Virus record (IMG/VR): IMGVR_UViG_3300044825_002279
Location: 1-64,000 of that record
Length of the DNA: 64,000 nucleotides
Direction: 5' to 3' (one strand)
Source of the DNA: a virus
Shown here piece after piece: positions 58,258 to 64,000 of the stretch. Within the stretch, counting starts at the first letter, position 1. Each line of letters opens with the position of its first letter. The position numbers and the translations under genes are program-made. The notes under the pieces were generated by a model, which was not told the DNA's origin, ran no database searches, and saw only the letters and a program-made list of their open reading frames with translations.

Positions 58258-59160
58258 TCACGGCTTATCCGCCTTAGCGGCCGCCTCGCGGGCCTTGGCG
58301 GCGGCCATGGCATCCTTCCACTCCTGGGTGTCGCGGTGCCAGCTGGGCTGGCCGGTAGCCCGGTCGTAGGTGGACATGGCGCCCAGGATCTCGAGCGCCC
58401 AGACCGAGAGCCGATCCAGAGGCAGGTCGGGCAGCTTGCCCTCGCCGTCCTGCACGATAACGCCGCGCTGCATGAAAGAATCCATGATCACCTGGTCGAG
58501 CGACGGCCTGGGCCAGGGCTGCCTGATCCATTCGGGCTTGGGCTCAGCGTTGCGCGATTGGAAGGTGACCTCGGAGTCCCCCGCGTCGAAGTCCTCGCCC
58601 GGTCCCCGTGGATACAGGTGGGGCTGCCAGTCCATGTCCCCCGCAGCCAGGGGCGGTGGGTGCTCCCGCTGGATCTCCGCCCTCGCCGGGATCGAGCACT
58701 TGATCGGGTGGTTGATCGGGCCCGGATCGGGGTCGACCCGCCCATGCCCTTCCAGGATGGGCATCGGCCAGCCGGGCACCGGCTCGATCCAGGTTCTCGC
58801 GTCCGGCATCGTGAACCTGCTGCCGTAGGGCGCCATCCCCTTGATCTTGAGGGTCTTCAGCGGCCGGAGCGAGGGGCGCAGCTCGAGCCAGGCCGCCTCG
58901 ATGTCGATCCACTCCGGGCACGGGTCGGGGTAGAGCTCCACCTTGAGCTCGCGCGGCAGCTCGCAGGTGAGGTAGGCCTCGTCCGGCTTTTTCGGCCGGC
59001 CGACGAGCTCGATCGGGATCCGGACGCCGAAGTAGGCGATCTTGTCGACCAGCTTGCGCCCGGCTTCGTTGTCGGCGAAGCGGGTCAGCCACCGGCCCAC
59101 GTCGTCGAGGTCGATCGAGAGGATCTCGATCAGGCCGGACGGGTGCGGAGGTTCGGTCAT
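58258..59160 (-). CDS. Unknown protein after integrase (300 aa)
   Basis: ATG 59160 (MTEPPHPSGLIEILSIDLDD), 16 bases after the integrase stop. 'KIAYFGVRIPIELVGRPKKP' and a Pro/Trp-rich second half (EWIRQPWPRP). Acidic helix at the C-terminus (EWKDAMAAAKAREAAAK). No family recognised. It separates int from attP. Confidence 0.7.
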   Translation of the reverse strand: MTEPPHPSGLIEILSIDLDDVGRWLTRFADNEAGRKLVDKIAYFGVRIPIELVGRPKKPDEAYLTCELPRELKVELYPDPCPEWIDIEAAWLELRPSLRPLKTLKIKGMAPYGSRFTMPDARTWIEPVPGWPMPILEGHGRVDPDPGPINHPIKCSIPARAEIQREHPPPLAAGDMDWQPHLYPRGPGEDFDAGDSEVTFQSRNAEPKPEWIRQPWPRPSLDQVIMDSFMQRGVIVQDGEGKLPDLPLDRLSVWALEILGAMSTYDRATGQPSWHRDTQEWKDAMAAAKAREAAAKADKP

Positions 59161-59176
59161 GTGGTGGTCGCTCCGG

Positions 59177-60181
59177 TTAGGCCCCGGCCGCCAGGCGCTT
59201 GGCCGTGACGGCTTCCTCGGGCGTGAGGAAGTCGAGGTAGATCTCGGTGGTGGCGATGGTGCTGTGGCCCAGGATCTGCTGCAGGGCGTAGATCGAGCCG
59301 CCGTCGCGCAGGTAGCGGACCGCGAACAGGTGGCGCAGATCGTGGGTGCGGAACGGGACGCCGGCGGCCTTCCTGAGCTGGTGCAGGTAGCTGGCGAGGT
59401 TGTGGTAGCGGTCGGCACCGCCGTCGCGGGTCGGGTGCCAGAACACGAACGGGCAGCCCAGCCGCCGCGGTGTGCCGTGAAGTGTGCCGAGTGCCGCTGC
59501 CGTGAGCGGCACCGCCCGGGCCCGGCCGGTCTTGCTGCGCTCGACCTGGAGCGCTGCCCGGGCCAGGTCGACCTGGCGCCAGGTGAGGCCGGCCGCCTCC
59601 TCGAGGCGCAGGCCCGTCTGCTCGAGCAGGCGGACCAGCGGCCGCAGGCGGGCGGGCAGGGCGGCCTGCAGCTGCTCGACCTGGTCCTCGGTCGGCAGCA
59701 CGATCGGGTCGCGGCGCTCGCGGATCAGGCCGCGGTCATAGGCGCGGGCCGGGTTGGCCGGGAGCCAGCCCCAGCCCACGGCCGCCTGGAGCACGGCCGA
59801 GACGGCGGTGAGGTCGCGGCGGCGGGTGGCGTTGGTGATGCCGGGGCGGCCCGCGATGCGCGCCAGCACCCTGCGGTCGATCTCGTCGAGGTGGAGCGGG
59901 GCCAGGACGTCGCCGGCGACCTTGAGGCTCGACATGTAGCGGCGCAGCGTGGCCGGGCGCAGCGCCTGGGGTGCGACCTCGGCATGCCAACGCAGGGCGG
60001 CCTCCGCCCACAGGCGGCGCTCGTCGCCCCAGGCGGCGCGGCCGAGCCGATCGAGCTCTAGCCTGGCCCGCTCCTGGGCGAGCTTCCGAACACCCGTGCG
60101 TAGGCTTCGGCGATGCTCGCGACCGGCGATGGTGACCCGGAGCCACCAGACCTGGCCGCGCCGGTAGAGATGGTCCGGCAC
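59177..60181 (-). CDS. int: Tyrosine recombinase / phage integrase (334 aa)
   Basis: Catalyses recombination between attP and the host tRNA gene. Catalytic set: R192 (TGLRLEEAAGL), K217, H280 and R283 (HDLRH), H306 (LGHS) and Y315 (TTEIYLDF). SAM-like core-binding domain about 50-150. GTG 60181 is chosen because GGGAGGG lies 8 bases upstream; a frame extending to 60214 exists. Overlaps the excisionase-like gene by about 124 bases in another frame. Confidence 0.92.
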   Translation of the reverse strand: MPDHLYRRGQVWWLRVTIAGREHRRSLRTGVRKLAQERARLELDRLGRAAWGDERRLWAEAALRWHAEVAPQALRPATLRRYMSSLKVAGDVLAPLHLDEIDRRVLARIAGRPGITNATRRRDLTAVSAVLQAAVGWGWLPANPARAYDRGLIRERRDPIVLPTEDQVEQLQAALPARLRPLVRLLEQTGLRLEEAAGLTWRQVDLARAALQVERSKTGRARAVPLTAAALGTLHGTPRRLGCPFVFWHPTRDGGADRYHNLASYLHQLRKAAGVPFRTHDLRHLFAVRYLRDGGSIYALQQILGHSTIATTEIYLDFLTPEEAVTAKRLAAGA

Positions 60182-60360
60182 CGCGCTGCCCTCCCTTCCG
60201 CATCCTCGATCCACCGTAGCACCGCCTCGCGGCGGAATGTCCAGACCCGGCCGAGCCGGGCCGCACTCGGGATCTCGCCACGGGCCGCCATCTGCTGCAC
60301 CCCGCGCTCGCCCAGCCCGGTGAGTGCGACGACGTCGGCGACGCGGATGCGGGTCACCAT
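60058..60360 (-). CDS. Excisionase-like DNA-binding protein (100 aa)
   Basis: MVTRIRVADVVALTGLGERG plus 'RLGRVWTFRREAVLRWIEDA' is a MerR/AlpA-type winged helix of the excisionase (HTH_17) class. The C-terminal 40 residues are Ser/Gly/Arg-rich and are encoded over the start of int. Likely directs excision or represses int. Overlaps its upstream neighbour by a few bases. Confidence 0.75.
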   Translation of the reverse strand: MVTRIRVADVVALTGLGERGVQQMAARGEIPSAARLGRVWTFRREAVLRWIEDAEGRAARCRTISTGAARSGGSGSPSPVASIAEAYARVFGSSPRSGPG

Positions 60361-60806
60361 CGCGGTGCGGCGTCCCACTCGGCGCGGTCCTGGTCGATCG
60401 GGTCGGCTACAAGCGCCCGATCTTCGGCGGCGGGGCGCAGGAAGAGAAACTCAGGGCCACCGGCTAGTGCGCATAGGGCAATCGCGGGCAGCGTGCGTGA
60501 CGCCGGCCCCGCGCGCTGCTCGGGCTCCTGCACCGGCTCCAGCTCGATCGTCCAGTCCTGCGGCAGGGGCACCAGGTCGGCGTCGACCGCAGGGACGGCG
60601 GCGAGCACGGCCTGGTGCAGCCGATCGTTCAGCGCGACCTCGGCCTGCTCAAAGAGCCGGGTGCGCTCGGTGGCCGGGTGCACGGGCTCGGCATCCGCGC
60701 CGATCCAGCACAGCACGATCTCGATCGCCGTGGCGCCGATCGCGGCTTGCTGCGCGGGCGACAGCTTCGCCCACTCGGCCGAGCCGGAGAGGAAGGGGGC
60801 GGTCAT
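60354..60806 (-). CDS. Early phage protein, unknown (150 aa)
   Basis: ATG 60806 (MTAPFLSGSAEWAKLSPAQQ) overlaps the upstream stop (ATGA). Helical N-terminal half (AIGATAIEIVLCWIG), acidic Pro-rich second half. Unknown. Confidence 0.65.
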   Translation of the reverse strand: MTAPFLSGSAEWAKLSPAQQAAIGATAIEIVLCWIGADAEPVHPATERTRLFEQAEVALNDRLHQAVLAAVPAVDADLVPLPQDWTIELEPVQEPEQRAGPASRTLPAIALCALAGGPEFLFLRPAAEDRALVADPIDQDRAEWDAAPRW

Positions 60807-61117
60807 CTGCCGACCTCGGTTCCGTCGAGCCACGCGAACTGAGCGAGCGGGAAGTGCGCCCCGCAAGCGACGCAGAACGTCCCGCTGTAGAACTGAGGGT
60901 CACGCGCATAGGTCTCGGCGATCGCCTGTCCCATCCTGGTCTCGGTCCCGCAGGTGCGGTGCCGGTAGGAGTGACGGAGGGGGCGGACGAAGCCCTTGGC
61001 TCGCTCGTCGGCCGAGAGCACGACGTAGCCCTTTTGTTGGCCGTCGGGGCGCAGCTCGCGGTGGTCGGGGGTGACGGGCGAGCCGTCCGTCAGGGTGGTG
61101 CGAGGGCGCTCTGTCAC
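60803..61117 (-). CDS. Early phage protein with possible zinc site (104 aa)
   Basis: Two Cys groups (RTCGTET; FCVACGAHF) could bind zinc. Coupled by overlaps to both neighbours. No family. Confidence 0.65.
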   Translation of the reverse strand: MTERPRTTLTDGSPVTPDHRELRPDGQQKGYVVLSADERAKGFVRPLRHSYRHRTCGTETRMGQAIAETYARDPQFYSGTFCVACGAHFPLAQFAWLDGTEVGR

Positions 61118-61317
61118 AGCTTGCTCCTAACCTCGAGCACGAACATCCGGGTCTCTTGGTCGATTCGCATCGTCATGATCTGGCCGGCGTTGGCGTCGAC
61201 CTCAGCGACAGGGATTTCGACGCGGCCGCCGGCGGAGCGGACCAGAGCCAGAAGCACCTGCTCCTTGAGCACCGGCAGCATGCGCTGCAGCTCGGCCTTC
61301 GCCCGGTCCGCGCTCAC
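61114..61317 (-). CDS. Early phage protein, unknown (67 aa)
   Basis: MSADRAKAELQRMLPVLKEQ helix, then strands with 'GQIMTMRIDQETRMFVLEVR'. Overlaps both neighbours by 4 bases. Unknown. Confidence 0.65.
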   Translation of the reverse strand: MSADRAKAELQRMLPVLKEQVLLALVRSAGGRVEIPVAEVDANAGQIMTMRIDQETRMFVLEVRSKL

Positions 61318-62606
61318 GCCCGCGCCCTCAGCCCGCGCATCCGCTCCTCGCGGTCGAGGATCGCCTGGGCCTTGTCGATCAGCTCCTGGGTGGCGATCAG
61401 CTTGCCGTTCACCTTCCAGCCGTTGCGCTGCTCCATCACGGAGTAGTCGCGGCGGCGGAGTTCGACAGCCGCGTTCTTGGCCGTCATGGGTGCGGGGTCG
61501 TTCAGCTGGGCGAGGACCTGGACGTCGGAGACCAGGGGCGCGCGCGGGGCGGCGGTGGGCGGTGACGGTGGGGTTGGCGCGGGAGCCGGGTCCACGGCTG
61601 GCAGCTCGGATGCGGGCTCGACCACGGTCACCGGCTCGGGCTCTGCCACCGGTTCGAGCTCGGGCTCAGGCTCCACCGGCCGCGCCACCTGGGCGGCCAT
61701 GCGGGCGTAGACTCTGCTGCGCGCGGTATCGACAGCTGAGCCGAAGCGACCTGATTCCGCTACCTGGGCGTCGGCGAGATCCGGCCGCACCATCTTGGGC
61801 GGGCCGAGGTGCAAGGCATCGCCATGGATCACGCCGTTGCGGATCAGGCCGTAGATGGCCCCGAAGCTGACTCCCAGCATAGCGCCGTAGGTCTGGCAGT
61901 CGACGAAGCCCTCGGGCGCGGGGGAGGCGGGCTCTGCCGCAGGTTGCTCAGCGGGCTCCGCAACCGGATCCGAAACCTCGCCCTGTTTGACAACCGGATC
62001 GGCCGAAGCGGAAACCTCGACCGTCCCTGGGTCAACCGGATCGGCCGCAATGGAAACCTCTGAGGCCGAGACGGGAACCTCTGCGGGCGGGTCCTCCCAC
62101 GGGGCGGGCAAGGTATGTGCGTCACACACATCCCTGGGCTCGAGATCGGCCGCAGGCGTCGGATCACCCCAGGCCCGCCCAAACGCCGCGTCGAGATCCT
62201 CGGCTGTGGCTTCCGGTCCGAGGTAGCCGGGCTCGGCCAGACCGACAGCCTCCTCGGGCTCGACGAACCCGCGCTCGACCAGATCGGCCACGAACTGCCG
62301 CTCGACCGTCGCCGGCGGAATAGGATCGGAATAAATCTCGCCGTTCTGCCCAGGCTCGGCGGCGGCCTCCGGCATAATTTCCGGCATATTTGGCGCCGGT
62401 TCCGGCGTGCCCACTGCGACCGGGAAATCCGCCAAGCCCGGCACCACGAACAGGTCGGGCGCCACCTCGAACAGCGCGCGGCGGTAGCCCTCCAGGGCGA
62501 CCTGGGCGGACTCCCACCGCCGGAACGCATCCTCGCGCTGGGCGACCGCCGCGGTGATTGCCTGGAGCAGCTCGACCGAGCGGGGCATGGCCGGGGGGTG
62601 GTCCAT
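61314..62606 (-). CDS. Large acidic Pro/Glu-rich early protein (430 aa)
   Basis: Start ATG 62606 (MDHPPAMPRSVELLQAITAA). A GTG at 62630 is in frame but lies in the transposon end and would not exist without the insertion. Helical N-terminus (to about 55), disordered Pro/Glu/Ala middle, a compact DNA-binding-like segment near 255-300 ('CQTYGAMLGVSFGAIYGLIR'), further Pro-rich linker, and a C-terminal helical domain. Three related DNA repeats (CAACCGGATC, at 61961, 61991, 62033) encode part of the disordered region. Unknown function. Confidence 0.7.
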   Translation of the reverse strand: MDHPPAMPRSVELLQAITAAVAQREDAFRRWESAQVALEGYRRALFEVAPDLFVVPGLADFPVAVGTPEPAPNMPEIMPEAAAEPGQNGEIYSDPIPPATVERQFVADLVERGFVEPEEAVGLAEPGYLGPEATAEDLDAAFGRAWGDPTPAADLEPRDVCDAHTLPAPWEDPPAEVPVSASEVSIAADPVDPGTVEVSASADPVVKQGEVSDPVAEPAEQPAAEPASPAPEGFVDCQTYGAMLGVSFGAIYGLIRNGVIHGDALHLGPPKMVRPDLADAQVAESGRFGSAVDTARSRVYARMAAQVARPVEPEPELEPVAEPEPVTVVEPASELPAVDPAPAPTPPSPPTAAPRAPLVSDVQVLAQLNDPAPMTAKNAAVELRRRDYSVMEQRNGWKVNGKLIATQELIDKAQAILDREERMRGLRARA

Positions 62607-62612
62607 TTTATG
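62605..62612. repeat. 8-bp target-site duplication (left copy)
   Basis: ATTTTATG, identical to 556-563. It contains part of the ATG (minus strand) of the phage gene starting at 62606. Confidence 0.75.
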
Positions 62613-62640
62613 GGGAACTATATACTTCACTCCCCGACAT
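62613..62640. repeat. Terminal inverted repeat, left end of IS1595-type element
   Basis: Begins GGGAACTATATACTTC and ends CCCCGACAT; 24 of 28 positions match the complement of 528-555. The stop of the 47-aa gene lies in it. Confidence 0.75.
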
Positions 62641-62770
62641 CCTTTTTAGCCTTCCGTTCCTCGCGTTCGATCTTCTTCGCCACCTTCGCAGCGGCCTCGC
62701 CTTTGCCCTTGGGGCGGTAGGCCAGAACGTGCGTCGTGAAGGCGTCGAGGGCTTTCAAAATCTCGGTCAT
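62627..62770 (-). CDS. Small basic passenger protein behind transposase (47 aa)
   Basis: ATG overlaps the transposase stop (ATGA). MTEILKALDAFTTHVLAYRP followed by a Lys/Glu/Arg helix. Ends inside the terminal repeat. Possibly a DNA-binding accessory; unknown. Confidence 0.6.
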   Translation of the reverse strand: MTEILKALDAFTTHVLAYRPKGKGEAAAKVAKKIEREERKAKKDVGE

Positions 62771-63684
62771 GCGATCAAGTCCTTGTAGGTCAGACGCGGG
62801 CCGGTAGCGGCCATGAGAAGGCTGGTGATCCGGTCGAGCGTGTGGTGCTTCACGTCGCCGTCGTTGAGCCGGAAAGTGAACTCGCTAACGTAGCGGTCCA
62901 GATGCTTCGCGCTGGCACTGTGATAGACGCCGTGGAGGCCGCGCTTCATCACTGCCCAGACGCTTTCGATGCTGTTTGTGGTCACGCCGTCGCGGACGTA
63001 TTCGCCCTGCCCATGGGCGACCGTCTCGTGCCGATAGAACAGCCCATCGAGCCCGAGGTAGCCGCCATGCTCGTCGGTATGGAGCGTAGAGCCCGGCTCG
63101 ACGTGGCCGTGAACGGCGCGGTGGAGCGTGTTGGCGGACGTGTTCGGGATCACACCGGCCTTCGTCCGACCGCCCTTCTCGCGCATCCCCAGCACCGCAG
63201 TCTTGCCGACCGCACCGCGCCCAGCGTTAAGCTTCTTGCCCTTGTGCTTGTTGGCTTCCTTACCGCCAACATACATCTCGTCGATCTCGACGAAGCCGCG
63301 CAGGACGGTCGGATCGTTCCCGCAGGCTTCGCGGAGCCGCTGAAGCATGAACCACGCGGACTTTTGCGTGACCCCGATCTGCTTCGCCAGTTGAAGGCTG
63401 GAAATGCCCTTCCGGGCCGTGACCAGCAGATACATGGCGTAGAGCCACTTGTGCAGCGGGATATGGCTGCGCTCGAAGATGGTCGCGGTGCGAACGGTGA
63501 AGTCCGTCTTGCAGGCATTGCAGCGGTAGAAGCCGCCCTTGCGCGTGGTGATCCGCTTGGCCTCGTCGCAGGCCGGGCAGACGGCGCCGTCAGGCCACCG
63601 CTTACCCTCCATGTAGACCCGCGCGGCTTCCGCGTCGGGGAACATTTGGAAAAGCTCGAACGTGGAGATCGTGGACTTGCTCAT
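62767..63684 (-). CDS. IS1595-family (ISXO2-like) transposase (305 aa)
   Basis: N-terminal zinc ribbon C36-x2-C39...C55-x2-C58 (CPAC, CNAC) followed by 'TIFERSHIPLHKWLYAMYLL', the hallmark of this family. The DDE core has D135 (VEIDEMYVGG), D204 (HTDEHGGY) and E240 (NSIESVWAVMK); the conserved K-x-x-K-G-K-K follows the first Asp. Full length for the family, with all catalytic residues, so probably active. Coupled to small genes on both sides by 4-base overlaps. Confidence 0.92.
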   Translation of the reverse strand: MSKSTISTFELFQMFPDAEAARVYMEGKRWPDGAVCPACDEAKRITTRKGGFYRCNACKTDFTVRTATIFERSHIPLHKWLYAMYLLVTARKGISSLQLAKQIGVTQKSAWFMLQRLREACGNDPTVLRGFVEIDEMYVGGKEANKHKGKKLNAGRGAVGKTAVLGMREKGGRTKAGVIPNTSANTLHRAVHGHVEPGSTLHTDEHGGYLGLDGLFYRHETVAHGQGEYVRDGVTTNSIESVWAVMKRGLHGVYHSASAKHLDRYVSEFTFRLNDGDVKHHTLDRITSLLMAATGPRLTYKDLIA

Positions 63685-63911
63685 TGCCCATGCATCTTCT
63701 GTTCGAGGAAGAAAAGGCTGTTCTGGATGCCTTGAGAGGCATCGCCGCCGTCCATGGCATCTGCGATGCGCTTAAGGCTGACGGCGATTGAGGTAAGCGC
63801 GGCATCCGAGATACACGTGGTGACAGTCTTCGCCTCGCGCTCGAACCGACCGTCCAATTCGTGCGGCTTGCTGAGCATGTCGGACAGCGGATCGGGATGA
63901 GGGCCGCTCAC
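63681..63911 (-). CDS. Passenger protein upstream of transposase (76 aa)
   Basis: GTG start overlaps the stop of the preceding gene (GTGA), and its stop overlaps the transposase ATG. Helical: 'ALTSIAVSLKRIADAMDGGD'. Unknown; the same direction and coupling suggest one transcript from the promoter at 514-542. Confidence 0.6.
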   Translation of the reverse strand: MSGPHPDPLSDMLSKPHELDGRFEREAKTVTTCISDAALTSIAVSLKRIADAMDGGDASQGIQNSLFFLEQKMHGQ

Positions 63912-64000
63912 AGGTCATACTCCGAAGTCACGCCGGTTAGCGAGAACTCGCGCTCCAAGTGATGTAGTTCGGCCTTCAAATCCTCGATGTCGTCGAGGGT
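63908..64000 (-). CDS. Passenger gene, C-terminal end only (cut by window edge)
   Basis: Thirty codons are readable (LDDIEDLKAELHHLEREFSL... ending EYDL), a coiled-coil-like helix. The start lies beyond base 64000. It may be the same gene that begins at base 40 on the left edge. Confidence 0.5.
   Translation of the reverse strand, partial: TLDDIEDLKAELHHLEREFSLTGVTSEYDL

Larger units (their letters stand above)
62613..64000. mobile_element. IS1595-type element, left-hand part (runs off the right edge)
   Basis: Contains the DDE transposase, two small coupled genes and a gene cut by the edge. Together with 1-555 it makes at least 1943 bp, longer than a minimal IS, as some passenger-carrying IS1595 relatives are. 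All its genes read on the minus strand, the same way as the phage operon it interrupts. Confidence 0.8.

Noticed and set aside
62607-62630. GTG 62630 as the start of the 430-aa early protein
   Set aside because: These 24 bases are mostly transposon terminal repeat; the ATG at 62606 lies at the original operon junction.

Overview
The window is almost the whole genome of a temperate, siphovirus-like tailed phage. It is GC-rich, uses many GTG and TTG starts, and packs genes with 4-base ATGA/GTGA overlaps. A partial tRNA-Ser(UGA), the IS1595-type transposon and the prophage-like early genes suggest a high-GC alphaproteobacterial host, but this is inferred and no host gene is present.

Layout. (1) 559-5276, minus strand: leftward early operon with a RecT-type annealing protein and many small genes, started at a promoter with an operator in its spacer (5312-5340). 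(2) 5379-6282: immunity region with a cI-like repressor (minus) and a Cro-like protein (plus), and three copies of one 14-bp operator. (3) 7160-16297, plus: replication and early genes (DEAD-type helicase, VRR-NUC nuclease, primase-helicase), a probable origin of twelve CCCCAACC-type iterons in two inverted clusters (12376-12680), a ParB-like protein and a lipoprotein. (4) 16409-33933, plus: a ParB-methyltransferase fusion, terminase, a portal-MuF fusion, protease, capsid, a second methyltransferase, connectors, tail tube, tail chaperone with a -1 slip site, tape measure and minor tail proteins. (5) 34687-46638: NlpC/P60 protein, gpJ-like protein and long fibre proteins. (6) 46713-49978: GH108 endolysin, embedded spanin pair and small membrane proteins. 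(7) 50088-56783: a 1378-residue protein with thirty-six 22-residue repeats, a collagen-like protein and a third copy of a domain found twice in the large fibre. (8) 57809-57853: the 5' half of a tRNA-Ser, the probable attP. (9) 57886-62606, minus: integrase, excisionase-like protein and small early genes.

The two ends of the window belong together. An IS1595-type element begins at 62613 and runs off the right edge; its other end is at 555, having entered from the left edge. Matching terminal inverted repeats and an exact 8-bp duplication (ATTTTATG) flank it. Removing it joins the stop of the gene ending at 559 to the ATG at 62606 with one base between, so the leftward operon runs 5276 to 559 and then 62606 to 57886. 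The record is therefore circular or circularly permuted, with a junction inside the transposon; the length missing between base 64000 and base 1 cannot be seen.

Three reverse-strand cargo units sit in or beside the late operon: a two-gene membrane unit (22440-22792), a secreted HExxHxxGxxH metalloprotease (33930-34667) and an RTX-repeat protein (56793-57584). They look like independently expressed lysogenic-conversion genes. The least familiar features are the triplicated 'AHHRP' fibre domain, the 22-residue repeat protein, the inverted iteron array and the mini-protein paired with both methyltransferases.
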